In this document: positions 33,602 through 43,342 of the stretch, in pieces
Layout: the number at the start of each line of letters is the position of its first letter
Position numbering within the stretch: the first letter of the stretch is position 1
DNA from: Shewanella woodyi ATCC 51908
GTDB lineage: Bacteria > Pseudomonadota > Gammaproteobacteria > Enterobacterales > Shewanellaceae
Reading direction: 5' to 3'
DNA length: 64,000 nt
Assembly (NCBI RefSeq): GCF_000019525.1
Contig: NC_010506.1
Location: 806,001 to 870,000, forward strand
Notes under the pieces: generated by a model
The model's input: the letters and a program-made list of their open reading frames with translations, nothing else
Told to the model about the DNA's origin: nothing
The model's database searches: none
Made by a program: the position numbers and the translations under genes

Positions 33602-35725
33602 TTACTCAGGAATATGATTATCTTCTATTGGCCAAGGTTTACTCTCGCCAAAAATAGTCTCAATGCCTTCCTTGATCTCCGAGATATCATCCAAATACAG
33701 TACTCTAAGATTTTTTATCGCTCGCGAAGAGGCAACATAGAGTAAATTTTGGGTATTAATATGTTTTTCTTCCACTTCGCGGTCAGAAAGTAAGCGCTTT
33801 TTTTCTTCCTCATTTTGTTGTATTACATTAAAGTAATTTTTAAATTTATCTTTATTTATCTTACCAAAACTATGCTCTAGGATGATGGCGACATTCTTGT
33901 ACTCTTCACCCTTAGTGCCATGATAGGTATGGTAGCTAATATCATCGGCTTCGATACCATAAATAAAGTTTGCCCAGTTCATTAAGGATGTGATTGGCAA
34001 CTCTAAAATGCTATCATTTTTTTCTTTGGCCTTATCTTCATCCTCCGAATCCTCATTCATTAGAATATTAATGCTGTCTAACAATGATGAGCGAAATACA
34101 TCAGCAGAAATTACATCGCCCTCAAAATGATTAACCCTATTAATCAGTACCTTACCTAGAACTTCTTTAGCATTACTATTATCAAGTCGATCAATAATTA
34201 AGTCGACCCAATTTTTTAATGATGCAACTTCTGTATTTCCTAATTCACGGATAATCAAGCTTGCCTTGGAAAATGCCATATTTCTACTCGACGTTCCAAA
34301 AACATCATAGTACGAAACCTTTCCTTGTAGTATATCTTGGTAAAGCTTAATAAGGTGAAAAATGGCTAAAACCGTTGGATGTAGCTTTTCTAATTGTTGA
34401 GATAACACTTGGGTATTTAGATTGTCATAATAGATAGCTGATTTTTGAAACACTTCATAAACATCACCAAACCCATTAAAGTTTGCCATTAGTTTGTTTG
34501 TTAATACTAAGCAATGAATTTTAGTATCTTCAGGAGATATATCTCCTGATTCTCCATTGTGTGTGACAAGTTCATTTTTATACTCAACTAGGAATTGTTG
34601 AGCTGTAGTAAGTTTGTCCTCTGAATTATTGTAGTAAAAGCGTACTGAACCAGTATTTCGTTCCTCAAAGATAGGTACTTGAACTATTTGATCAGCACGA
34701 ATGTTATTGGCGACATCAATAATTTGCTGGTGTGAACGTCTATTAAATATCTTATCGACATTAACCAAGCCATCATGAAGACCTTCAATCTTTCGACCAA
34801 CCCCATCATCATAAATGCTCTGCGCAGTATCACCAAAATAGCCTACCACCCAGTCTTTATTGTTTTCTATTGCGTAGTCATGAATAGTTTTGACAAATTT
34901 AACTACGTTGCTATGTGTATCCTGATATTCATCAATAAAGAAATAAGGGTAGCTATCAATAATAATGCGGCAAAGGGTAGGGTAAGTTTCAACTAGCTTT
35001 AACCCATACTCTAGTAGGGTATCATGGCTGAACTTCATGTAGTGAAGCCTGTCAGAATTTACCTTGCTGTCATATTCAACACGCTTTATCTCTCCAGTAT
35101 CGATTCTTTCTAAGCAAACTTTAAGCCTTTGCTTTTTGTATAATAGACCAACGACAAATTTGAAGTTCCTTACATTTCTTAAGCAATTATCTAGAAATTC
35201 TGGTTTATTAATCTCAGTATTATAAGCGTGTCTGAAAGGAGCTGCGTTTAGTTTTTTAGATTGATAGAACAGATCTTTAGTCTGTATAGCAAACTCCAAA
35301 AACTCTTGTTGTTCTGGCTGTTCGAGGTCATTAAAGAATTGGGCTTTGGGGGAGCCTAACAGGTCTTGTTTATTTTTCTCTATAACCTCTTCTATTTTCT
35401 CCTTATGACATATCAAAAGCTGAGGCTGAGCCCTTTTGATTATCTTCCATATCCTTTCATGAATTGTTGAAACTTTTACCGCATCTGAGTTACCTAGTCG
35501 GCTCTTTATCTCATTCACCGCAACATTGGTATAGGTGATACAAGCCACTTTTTGTGGGCTTTTGGTGGCTGCTATTTTATTGATAGTGACGTATTTTAGC
35601 GTTTCTATCAGTGCATAGGTTTTACCTGCACCCGCACCAGCGTTGAAACGAAAGCTATTAAAATCATCGATGTGTTTATGGATGCTTTTCTGAATATCGA
35701 GTTCAGCTATCTCATTGGACGTCAT
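33602..35725 (-). CDS. UvrD/Rep-type superfamily 1 helicase of a Gabija-like system (GajB-like)
   Basis: The frame opens further upstream, but the ATG at 35725 (MTSNEIAELDIQKSIH) is preceded by GGGGG and lets the helicase begin normally (707 residues). Core motifs run in order: NAGAGAGKTYAL (Walker A), CITYTNVAVNEI (Ia), FFIDEYQDTH (II), VGYFGDTAQSIYDD (III), YHTYHGTKGEEYKNVAI (V) and LLYVASSRAIKNL (VI). It is therefore likely an active ATP-dependent DNA translocase. It overlaps the OLD-family nuclease gene by 14 bases. Class 2 OLD nucleases are typically paired with such helicases, as in Gabija anti-phage systems. It is longer than the ~494-residue GajB that I know of. Visibly A+T-rich relative to neighbours. 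Confidence 0.85.
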   Translation of the reverse strand: MTSNEIAELDIQKSIHKHIDDFNSFRFNAGAGAGKTYALIETLKYVTINKIAATKSPQKVACITYTNVAVNEIKSRLGNSDAVKVSTIHERIWKIIKRAQPQLLICHKEKIEEVIEKNKQDLLGSPKAQFFNDLEQPEQQEFLEFAIQTKDLFYQSKKLNAAPFRHAYNTEINKPEFLDNCLRNVRNFKFVVGLLYKKQRLKVCLERIDTGEIKRVEYDSKVNSDRLHYMKFSHDTLLEYGLKLVETYPTLCRIIIDSYPYFFIDEYQDTHSNVVKFVKTIHDYAIENNKDWVVGYFGDTAQSIYDDGVGRKIEGLHDGLVNVDKIFNRRSHQQIIDVANNIRADQIVQVPIFEERNTGSVRFYYNNSEDKLTTAQQFLVEYKNELVTHNGESGDISPEDTKIHCLVLTNKLMANFNGFGDVYEVFQKSAIYYDNLNTQVLSQQLEKLHPTVLAIFHLIKLYQDILQGKVSYYDVFGTSSRNMAFSKASLIIRELGNTEVASLKNWVDLIIDRLDNSNAKEVLGKVLINRVNHFEGDVISADVFRSSLLDSINILMNEDSEDEDKAKEKNDSILELPITSLMNWANFIYGIEADDISYHTYHGTKGEEYKNVAIILEHSFGKINKDKFKNYFNVIQQNEEEKKRLLSDREVEEKHINTQNLLYVASSRAIKNLRVLYLDDISEIKEGIETIFGESKPWPIEDNHIPE

Positions 35726-38033
35726 CAGATGTAACCCCCGTACTTTCAACTTCCACATCAACCGCCGTTTCAACTCTACTTAATGAAGGCATGTCATTGG
35801 TTTTCAGTTTAGTCACAAGCCAATTTAAGCCATCTTCTAGGTAGTTTGGTAATTGTGGCAAAACCTCTCCTTTTTCTGCTGAAAGTAGGCTAAATATTAG
35901 TTCATTAGAGAACGTGCTCTTACTGTCTGAAAGTTTTTTCTGTAGCTTATACGAGTGATTAATAAAGTTCCTTAGTGATTTTTTTCCACCGCCATTTAAA
36001 ATCCCCTCATATATCTTAGGTTTACAGCTTTTAATCACATCGTTAATAATTTTATTTTGGTAGTTAGTTAAAATTAACGCTTCTTCTAAGCTAGTCGCGT
36101 GTTGCCCCTTAATAAGATCTTTTTGGAATACGACATAAAGATTATCATCCTCAAAGAACTCTATATTACTAATCTTATTTGCAACTTCTTTAGACTTACC
36201 TTTTAATGTACGATTAAAATCAATAAGAGTTGTATTAGTAGTTATGCGGCTAACAAGGCTCTTGATTTGAAGATAGCGAGGAGGTGTTCCTGCAACGTAA
36301 GGGGTGGCTTCACCATCTTTAGGTTGCTGGCCACATGCCTCACACGATTCATCTTTTTTATGCTTTTCACCCTTCTCACACTTTTCACGCTTGATATCCA
36401 AATCGGTAACAATCAAGCTAGGGACACTAAGCTTTTTCGCCAGCGGAAGATACAATTTACCGTGAGCACCATTAATGTTAAAAACTGAGATATAGTATTC
36501 GCTAAGGCTTTGGTGATTTTCCAAATAGTAATTTAACAAGGTTTCTTCTGTGATACCCTCAACAAAGATAACAGCATCAGAAAAGAACAATTCTGAGACT
36601 TTGTACTTTATGTGCTTTTTAATGAAATTGAGCTTTTTATTCGCATCACTATCATCACTAGAAACTACGGCCTCATCTGTGAGGTTTATGGCTTTAGTAC
36701 ATTTGTTTATTGAGGTTAAATAGTTAATGCTATTGAAGGTATTACTGCTGTGAATCTTACTATTGACGATATGAGAAGAGTGAGTCGTAATTGCTATCTG
36801 ACACTGTAGTGTTTTTGGATCTTGTGAAGACGCATTTGCGATCTCCACTGCTTTTTTTACTGCATTATCAATACGCTTAATGAAGAACTCTTGCATCTGA
36901 GGGTGCATAAACGCCTCTGGTTCTTCAATAAAGAGTAGATTAATGCGGCTTAGATGACTGTTCTCTTCATAGCTATCAACAAAATGGATAATTTCACCAA
37001 TAATGTTTAGCAGGTTGATATAGCCTAAGCCAAATTGGTCTTCTGGAATAAAGTCAGCGTCATCCATGAAGTTATATTTGATCAGCCCTTTCATGATGGC
37101 TTCGTAAGTAACGTTACCAGATAGATTCAGATTAACCTTGTTTGTACTTTCTACCTTCCCCAAGACTTGAGATATATCAGTACTTTTAGCACCTACATTG
37201 TCAGATATCTTTTTATTTATTGACTCTATGCTTGCTTCTAAACTAGAACGAGAGCTAACGTCATTAGCGAACTGAAAGGCAACGATTTTGTTAAAGACAT
37301 CGCTTAGTACACCTTCTTTAAGATGACGGTTAGCTTTAATTTCTTTAATATTTATCAGTTTTTTTAGGGAAAATTTCTCTGTTGCATCACCTAGAAGATC
37401 CATAAACACGATTTGATAAAGATTACCCTCTGTTTGAATAACGCTACTTTCTTTTGAAAGCAGTGCGTAAAATTTTTCAAACCTTTGGTTGCTCTCTAGC
37501 TCTTGCCCCTCTGAACCAGTAGCTTTAAAGATTTTGCTAGCTTCCTCTTTAAATGCAGATTCTTCTGCAAGCGCCACTTTAACCACGATGTACACGCTAA
37601 CTGGTTTCCCATTACCTTCTTCACTAATTGGGATAAAAGGTGCAAGGTGAGTCATCAAATCTTCATCATTGAAGTCCACTTTAACCCTCAAGCCGAACTC
37701 TAAATTAGGTGTTGCTAAAGATTTAAATTTTGTAAGTTGATCCGCTTCAAAATCTTGTTTGTACTGATTGAACAACTCATTTAAGTAGGAGAGGTTAAAG
37801 TCTGATGCTGAGGGTTGTTCATTATTGCATAGCATCTTTAATGCATTGACGACTGTAGTTTTACCAGCGTTATTCTTACCTATGATTAAGGTTGTTGAAG
37901 GAGCAATCACTGATGACTCTGGCTGATCTTCTTCAACACTCATATCGACAACTTCAGGCTTAACGAAGCATACCGTATTGTCTGTATCACGAAATTTTCT
38001 GTAATTTTTTATGGTTAGACTCTCTAAATACAT
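35712..38033 (-). CDS. OLD-family ATPase with TOPRIM nuclease domain (GajA-like)
   Basis: This 773-residue protein has an SMC/ABC-type ATPase (Walker A GKNNAGKTT at 52-60, FGLGYINLLNII in the signature region, Walker B LLFIEEPEAFMHP, His loop ITTHSSHIVNS) followed by a TOPRIM domain: VEGITEE with Glu492 and VTDLD with Asp544/Asp546. This is the layout of OLD nucleases. In Gabija the related GajA nicks DNA and is gated by nucleotides. Within the TOPRIM, Cys552, His558, Cys564 and Cys567 form a possible zinc site. Known GajA is about 578 residues, so this has extra sequence in the ATPase and TOPRIM parts. First gene of a two-gene unit; anti-phage function is inferred. Confidence 0.87.
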   Translation of the reverse strand: MYLESLTIKNYRKFRDTDNTVCFVKPEVVDMSVEEDQPESSVIAPSTTLIIGKNNAGKTTVVNALKMLCNNEQPSASDFNLSYLNELFNQYKQDFEADQLTKFKSLATPNLEFGLRVKVDFNDEDLMTHLAPFIPISEEGNGKPVSVYIVVKVALAEESAFKEEASKIFKATGSEGQELESNQRFEKFYALLSKESSVIQTEGNLYQIVFMDLLGDATEKFSLKKLINIKEIKANRHLKEGVLSDVFNKIVAFQFANDVSSRSSLEASIESINKKISDNVGAKSTDISQVLGKVESTNKVNLNLSGNVTYEAIMKGLIKYNFMDDADFIPEDQFGLGYINLLNIIGEIIHFVDSYEENSHLSRINLLFIEEPEAFMHPQMQEFFIKRIDNAVKKAVEIANASSQDPKTLQCQIAITTHSSHIVNSKIHSSNTFNSINYLTSINKCTKAINLTDEAVVSSDDSDANKKLNFIKKHIKYKVSELFFSDAVIFVEGITEETLLNYYLENHQSLSEYYISVFNINGAHGKLYLPLAKKLSVPSLIVTDLDIKREKCEKGEKHKKDESCEACGQQPKDGEATPYVAGTPPRYLQIKSLVSRITTNTTLIDFNRTLKGKSKEVANKISNIEFFEDDNLYVVFQKDLIKGQHATSLEEALILTNYQNKIINDVIKSCKPKIYEGILNGGGKKSLRNFINHSYKLQKKLSDSKSTFSNELIFSLLSAEKGEVLPQLPNYLEDGLNWLVTKLKTNDMPSLSRVETAVDVEVESTGVTSDDVQ

Positions 38034-38323
38034 GAATTTCTCTTTTCTATATTATTTTTAAGCCGTTTACTTAGTTAATTCACTGTAACATACTAACTAT
38101 ATTGGATATTTGATTAAAGTCATAGACACACTTTAAAAGCACTTTAACCTTCAGGATGGAGTTTGCTTATATACCGGAGGTTGACTTATCAACGGAACAA
38201 AGGGACTTATAACTTGCGTTTTCTACTGAAGAGTAGGCTTAGTTTTGCTAATCCTGTACTGGTGTTCTAGAGCAGGAAATCTAGCTCATTTATGTCCAAA
38301 AATGAGTCACAACCCAAAACCTC

Positions 38324-38403
38324 AATCGAAGAGGTAAACGTTCAGGTGTAGATGCGGCAGTGAGCTTCGATGACATGGATGTCATCGTAGAGACTACAGG
38401 GAT
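38324..38403 (+). repeat. Dispersed intergenic repeat, copy B
   Basis: AATCGAAGAG, CAGGTGTAG and CATGG occur in the same order and spacing as in copy A (33230-33370), in the opposite orientation, followed by GATGACA-TGGA-TGTCATC, a compact hairpin, and a further related stretch (GTAGAGACTACAGGGA against GTCGAGCTTACATTGGA in copy A). The repeats bracket the OLD/UvrD gene pair. The surrounding gap (38034-38609) otherwise holds the promoter region of the OLD gene and no gene I can support. Confidence 0.65.
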
Positions 38404-38609
38404 TGTACTCGTGTCGTCTCACTGAAGTATCTGCACGGAAGCATGCTGCAGGCAATAAACATCAGCTTAGCTATGGTATTCAGCAAACCAGCCAAACACT
38501 AAACCTGCCCGATGAACCCAATCCAAAAAGATACTTGAAGCTTGCTATCAGGCAAGCGCAAACCTTCTTGTTGGAAACAACAAAAAGGCTTGAATGCCTG
38601 TAACCTTGC

Positions 38610-39767
38610 CTAATGTCTCAGGCTTGAGACCTGTTTCCACTGTCGACGTCCCATCTCCAATATCACCCCAACAGCGAGTCCTGCTGCGGTGTTGACGACT
38701 AGGCAGATGGCAGCGGTGGAAAGGATGACGAAGATACAGAAAGGTTTTCCGTCGATTAATCGCTTTGACCAAGCCAGTTGGGTACCAGCAATGGCAAGCA
38801 TGCTGCCAAGTATCGCTAGCGGGATAAGGGATAACATGGTGGCGATACCATCTCCCCAGCTAAAGGCGATAAGCAGACAAGCTGTACCGAAGATAGTTGG
38901 AGCTATCCAGGTTCTGGCACCAAAGTGATGTTGCACCGCAAGACCACCCGCACCGTGGCACATGGCGGTGGCGCCAAAAGGAGCCAGTAATAGGTTGGCA
39001 AGTCCTGAGCTGGTGGCTAGTCGTTTAGGTGTGAAGTTCTCCTTACCATTGACCTTATCTGCTGGAAACTTATCTTTTGCCATCGCAGAGATGGCGATCA
39101 CCGCATTGGTTAAGGTCAGTGCCAGTTGCGGCAGAACTAAAAGACCCGCCGCCGAGGTCCACTCATCGAGACTTGGCCAACTGGGTTGCCAGCTTGTGTG
39201 ACCGGTAAGATCGAAGCTAGGGGCAATGCCGCTGTTCATCTGCCAGATAATGCCAAGGGCGAGCACGAGTGGCATAGCTAGATACCTAAGAGGCATAAAC
39301 TTACTGGCAAAGAGGGCGATAAAAGCGCTTATGCCAATAAGCCAAGTTTCACTCATCATCTGGCCACCCATCCAGATTAACTGGAGACCGATGGCGAGTT
39401 GAATGCCGATACTTACTGCTGGTGAGAGCTGCTTTGCCATCCAAGTTATCGCGCCGCTATAGGCGAGTAGGAGTAAGATAGCTCCCATCATCATGCCGCT
39501 CGCTTGTAGCATGCCTGGGGTGAGGCCTTGGGCGATAACTAAGGCTGCGATCACTTTCATCGGCTGCACGGGGATCGGGCGTCGATAATAGAAGGCGGTA
39601 AAGAGCGCAAACAGGCCGAAACCTAAGAAGATCCCTTGAGGAGAAAAGTGGTTTAAGGCAATAAGACCTAAAACTAGCGGTAAAAAAGTACCAAGATCGG
39701 CGAAGGCTCCACTGAGTTCACCTGAGAGTTGATCACATCTACTAAAAAATGTGCTTTTGCATGTCAT
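38610..39767 (-). CDS. MOT1-like sulfate/molybdate family permease
   Basis: This 385-residue membrane protein has about ten to eleven helices and the family signatures GELSGAFADLGTFLPL near the N-terminus and PIPVQPMKVIAA soon after, with a second-half copy of similar character. It resembles the MOT1/SulP-like putative molybdate or sulfate transporters of bacteria. The substrate is not established for bacterial members. It is monocistronic; no molybdate cofactor genes are nearby. Confidence 0.8.
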   Translation of the reverse strand: MTCKSTFFSRCDQLSGELSGAFADLGTFLPLVLGLIALNHFSPQGIFLGFGLFALFTAFYYRRPIPVQPMKVIAALVIAQGLTPGMLQASGMMMGAILLLLAYSGAITWMAKQLSPAVSIGIQLAIGLQLIWMGGQMMSETWLIGISAFIALFASKFMPLRYLAMPLVLALGIIWQMNSGIAPSFDLTGHTSWQPSWPSLDEWTSAAGLLVLPQLALTLTNAVIAISAMAKDKFPADKVNGKENFTPKRLATSSGLANLLLAPFGATAMCHGAGGLAVQHHFGARTWIAPTIFGTACLLIAFSWGDGIATMLSLIPLAILGSMLAIAGTQLAWSKRLIDGKPFCIFVILSTAAICLVVNTAAGLAVGVILEMGRRQWKQVSSLRH

Positions 39768-39981
39768 ATAGCTTGCCGTGGGAAAAGATTAGCTCTGTTA
39801 TTACAAGTTTGGTGCCAATATTTGAGGGCGAAATACTTAGCTTGAGGGAGCTATTTACCGCTATTTTAACAAGCGGCTAGACAAGTTGGCTAATTGGCAG
39901 GTTTTTGTGCGGCAAAATGTAACTTATTAGTGGGAGCAATATTAGAGGGGGCTTGATTGAGCGCCCCTCTGATAGTCACAA

Positions 39982-40701
39982 TTACGGCTGTTGGCGAGTC
40001 GCAGCCAGTACAATTTCACGTACGCAGACACTTTGTGGTTGCTCGAAGGCAAAGAGTGCGGCTTCGGCAATCGTCTCTGGTGCGATAACGCCACCCATCT
40101 CCTCTTTCCAGTCGGCGTAACCTGCTTTAATTTCATCGCTAGTTGTGTGGCTAAGTAGCTCAGTTTCTACCGCACCAGGTGCGATAGTGATTAGACGTAC
40201 GTCATCCATAGCAACCTCTTCACGGATGTTTTCTGTCAGTGCATGTACCGCAAATTTAGTTGCGCAGTATGCCGCATGATTTGGGAAGGTTTTGCGTCCT
40301 GCAATTGAGCTAACGTTGATAATGGTACCTGTTTTACGTGCTTTCATATCAGCAAGTACAGCGTGAATACCATTGAGTACGCCCATCACATTGATGTTAA
40401 GCATGCGTGTCCACTCGGCTGGATCTTGTGTATCGGCTTGACCAAGTAACATGACACCTGCGTTATTGATTAATCCGCCAACGGGACCAAACTGCTCAAC
40501 AGCCATTGCGATAGCGTCTTTAATAGCTTCACCATCGGTCACATCAACACTGATGCAGAGAGTATTTTCAAGTGCTAGAGCTTGCATAGGTTCAACACGG
40601 CGAGCCAGTAAAAGAAGAGGGTGACCCTTAGCGCTAAATGCTTTGGCCATCGCAGCGCCAATACCAGAAGATGCACCTGTAATTACGATTAGTTCTTTCA
40701 T
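39982..40701 (-). CDS. Classical SDR family NADP(H)-dependent oxidoreductase
   Basis: This 239-residue enzyme shows the classical SDR pattern: TGASSGIG cofactor motif, NNAG, the catalytic Ser in NVSSIAG and YCATK. It is of the common 3-hydroxy acid/serine dehydrogenase-like type; substrate is unknown. It is divergent from a LysR regulator across about 205 bases, which probably controls it. An imperfect hairpin just downstream lacks a T tract. Confidence 0.88.
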   Translation of the reverse strand: MKELIVITGASSGIGAAMAKAFSAKGHPLLLLARRVEPMQALALENTLCISVDVTDGEAIKDAIAMAVEQFGPVGGLINNAGVMLLGQADTQDPAEWTRMLNINVMGVLNGIHAVLADMKARKTGTIINVSSIAGRKTFPNHAAYCATKFAVHALTENIREEVAMDDVRLITIAPGAVETELLSHTTSDEIKAGYADWKEEMGGVIAPETIAEAALFAFEQPQSVCVREIVLAATRQQP

Positions 40702-40906
40702 CGGTTTTTCCTTTCGTCAGTCTATTTACTGAGCTGAATAAGATAGTTGTTTTGTATCAATTACGGTCATTATAGTGATGAGTTTATTGTTGATATATAA
40801 TATATAGCGAACATCATTGTTTACATATAAGCTCTAATAGATGGTGGTCCCTAGTTTAAAATAGGAGTGTTTAAAATAGGCAGAGTTAATAACAAGTGAG
40901 TGTGTA

Positions 40907-41824
40907 ATGAATAAAGATTTGAACCTAGCAGATATCCGCGCTTTTACTGTGATTGCAGAGCAGGGAAGTTTTACTCAAGCAGCAGAGGTGCTTGGCTGCT
41001 CCCGCTCACATCTGTCGAAACAGTTACTGCAACTTGAAAACTTGCTTGGGGTGAGCCTTATTACCCGCACAACCCGTGCACAAAGGCTAACGGAGCAAGG
41101 GCGGTTCTTTTTTGATTCCTGTCAGGCGGCATTAGAGAGTATTGACCAAGCGGTTGCAGTAACAGTAGATAATGCTCAGCGCTTGCAAGGGCATATTAAT
41201 ATTAACTGTGTTGGCGGGATTATCGGTGAAGAGATTGTGACTGCGCTAGTGAATGATTTTATCTCACAATACCCAGATATCAGTGTGCATCTGGATTTCA
41301 GCAGCCCAAGGGTTGATCTGGTGGTGGATGAGTTCGATCTGGTGTTTCGAATGGGAGAGCTTGAGGACTCGGCGATTGTGGCGCGTAAGCTGATGAGCAT
41401 AGAGAATATGACGATGGCATCACCTCAGTACCTTGCGGCTCATGGATATCCAAATCATCCAAAAGATCTAAAAGAACACCTTTGTATCACTGGCTCAATC
41501 GATCACTGGTTATTTGAAAAGAGAGACGATGCTAAGAGTAAAGTTGAGGTGGCGATTAAGGGGGGGTTTAAGTGCAAAAATGGGCGTGTGATGAAAAGTG
41601 CGGCGTTAGCTGATAATGGCATCGTGAGATTACCCAGGCTGTACTGCCCTAATGAGCTTGCCAAAGGGGAGCTTGTTTCTGTTTTTGAAGATTGGCGAGT
41701 GGCAGATACGCCATTTTACCTGCTTTATTGTAAAGATAGATTTCAGCCTGCCAGACTAAGGGCATTTATATCCTTCACAATGAAAAATTTTATGAAATAT
41801 GTCACTGACGTAAAGCGAATATAA
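40907..41824 (+). CDS. LysR-family regulator divergent from the SDR gene
   Basis: A 305-residue LysR protein with an N-terminal winged helix-turn-helix (IRAFTVIAEQGSFTQAAEVLGCSRSHLSKQ) and a type 2 periplasmic-binding-fold effector domain (GHININCVGGIIGEEIV, DLVFRMGELEDSAIVARKL). The residues suggest the CrgA-like subgroup. Placed divergently to the SDR gene, it is likely to regulate that gene and itself. Confidence 0.88.
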   Translation: MNKDLNLADIRAFTVIAEQGSFTQAAEVLGCSRSHLSKQLLQLENLLGVSLITRTTRAQRLTEQGRFFFDSCQAALESIDQAVAVTVDNAQRLQGHININCVGGIIGEEIVTALVNDFISQYPDISVHLDFSSPRVDLVVDEFDLVFRMGELEDSAIVARKLMSIENMTMASPQYLAAHGYPNHPKDLKEHLCITGSIDHWLFEKRDDAKSKVEVAIKGGFKCKNGRVMKSAALADNGIVRLPRLYCPNELAKGELVSVFEDWRVADTPFYLLYCKDRFQPARLRAFISFTMKNFMKYVTDVKRI

Positions 41825-42031
41825 TACTGACTTATACAAACAAACTATTATTTAACAGTTTTAGCACTAAATAGATTAATGTTGTTACATCTTTGGTTTT
41901 TAGTATAAATAATAAACCTAGTTAAGCTGATTGTATTTAATGGATATAACATTGTATTTAAATAGTTGTCTTTAAAGTTTAAACATATTATTAACCTTTC
42001 AAGGTTTATGCTTAATTAGTGCCACATTAAA

Positions 42032-42049
42032 TGTATCTCAATTGATACA
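42032..42049. promoter_or_regulatory. TGTATC-N6-GATACA palindrome upstream of the tad-linked LysR gene
   Basis: An exact 6-base inverted repeat with a 6-base spacer, with a further GATACA half-site at 42198-42203. Both lie in the 448-base A+T-rich gap before the LysR-type gene at 42273. It is a candidate autoregulatory operator. I see nothing else of note in the gap. Confidence 0.35.
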
Positions 42050-42272
42050 ATATGACACAAATGTCTGGTTGTGTAGTTAATGTTTACGCAGTTATGCTTC
42101 GCGACAATATAATATATTGCCATATGTTATTTGCGACTTGAGAATGTTCGCCTAAATCAGCCTTTGCCTACTTAATATTTTGCTATAGTTCTGATTTGAT
42201 ACATTTTTACACAAAATTACTGGCATGGAAGTTAACAGTAAAACCACGACTTCAAAAACATAATGATTAGTC

Positions 42273-43187
42273 ATGAAAATTCAATTCGAGAGCCTTAGTG
42301 CCTTTATCGCAGCAGCCGATACAGGTTCCTTTAGTGCAGCAGGTCGAAAGTTAAAAAAGTCTCAGGCTGCCATTAGCTTAGCGATTCAAAATCTAGAAAT
42401 AGATCTAGGTTTCACCTTGTTTGACAGGGATGGAAAGTACCCGAAATTGACTCAGCAAGGTGAGCTGGTGTTGAAGGACGCGAGAGAGCTGATGTCTCAG
42501 TACAGTGCTTTTATTGAGCGTTCTAAATCGATCTCGAGTGTAGAGCAAGTTAAGCTGCGTATTGGTATAGATCCGCTAGTTTGTTGTCATAAAATAAATG
42601 AAATAATTCAAGATTTTTCAATGGCTTTCCCCTTGGTTGAACTCAAGATTGTTCAGCAAAGTAGCGAGTCGTTAGCACAGAAATTAACCGATAAAACTTT
42701 AGATTTTGCTCTTGGGGTTTTCAGTCGTGATGTGAAAAATAATTTTGAGCATGTCTCTGCATTTCAGCTCAACGGCAGCTGGGTGGTGTCTCCAACTTAC
42801 GTGGAAGACAATCAGCTAAGACTCGATAATGGTGTCGTGAATATTGAAAAAACTGTTTTTAATCAATCTCGTATCTTACTACCTTCAGAAACGCCTTTGA
42901 CAGACATTGATGAGGTAAGCCTGACAAAGCAGATCTGGTATGTCGAGGATATTCATACCTTGCTGTCGTTTTGTCGTAACGGGCTTGGGATCGCCTACCT
43001 GCCTAATTTCGTTGTTGGCCATGATCTGGAAAGGGGCAGTTTAAATAAGCTTATGTTGGATTCAGAGCAGACGGGAAATAACAGCTGTAGAGCATCACTT
43101 ATCTACCTTCTCGGTTATCAAAAATCTTCAGCTGTAGACTGGTTAACTCGAAACTTTTTAAAATTTAAGCTATGCGATCCTGATTGA
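42273..43187 (+). CDS. LysR-family regulator preceding the Tad pilus locus
   Basis: A 304-residue LysR-type regulator with a normal DNA-binding domain (SLSAFIAAADTGSFSAAGRKLKKSQAAISLAIQNLE) and effector domain. It lies 155 bases upstream of the Flp pilin gene in the same direction and is the only regulator at this end of the Tad locus, so it may control pilus expression. Regulators next to tad loci in other bacteria are usually two-component or different families, so this link is inference. Confidence 0.82.
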   Translation: MKIQFESLSAFIAAADTGSFSAAGRKLKKSQAAISLAIQNLEIDLGFTLFDRDGKYPKLTQQGELVLKDARELMSQYSAFIERSKSISSVEQVKLRIGIDPLVCCHKINEIIQDFSMAFPLVELKIVQQSSESLAQKLTDKTLDFALGVFSRDVKNNFEHVSAFQLNGSWVVSPTYVEDNQLRLDNGVVNIEKTVFNQSRILLPSETPLTDIDEVSLTKQIWYVEDIHTLLSFCRNGLGIAYLPNFVVGHDLERGSLNKLMLDSEQTGNNSCRASLIYLLGYQKSSAVDWLTRNFLKFKLCDPD

Positions 43188-43342
43188 AATGTTATTTAAG
43201 TCTATTTTAACTTTGAATTAATGATCTATAAATTTATCTCATAGGTCCTATTTTTATTTTAATTTTTACTGCGACTACAATCCGCTCGTTGAAAATTCAG
43301 CCTGCTGAATATTACTGTAAATTAAATAGAATAGGATCTCTT

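Noticed and set aside
38403..38603. 66-residue plus-strand frame
   Set aside because: It runs out of the repeat element into non-coding DNA, with no ribosome-binding site.
39944..39970. Hairpin AGAGGGG/CCCCTCT after the SDR gene as terminator
   Set aside because: No T tract follows on the minus strand, so termination is not supported.
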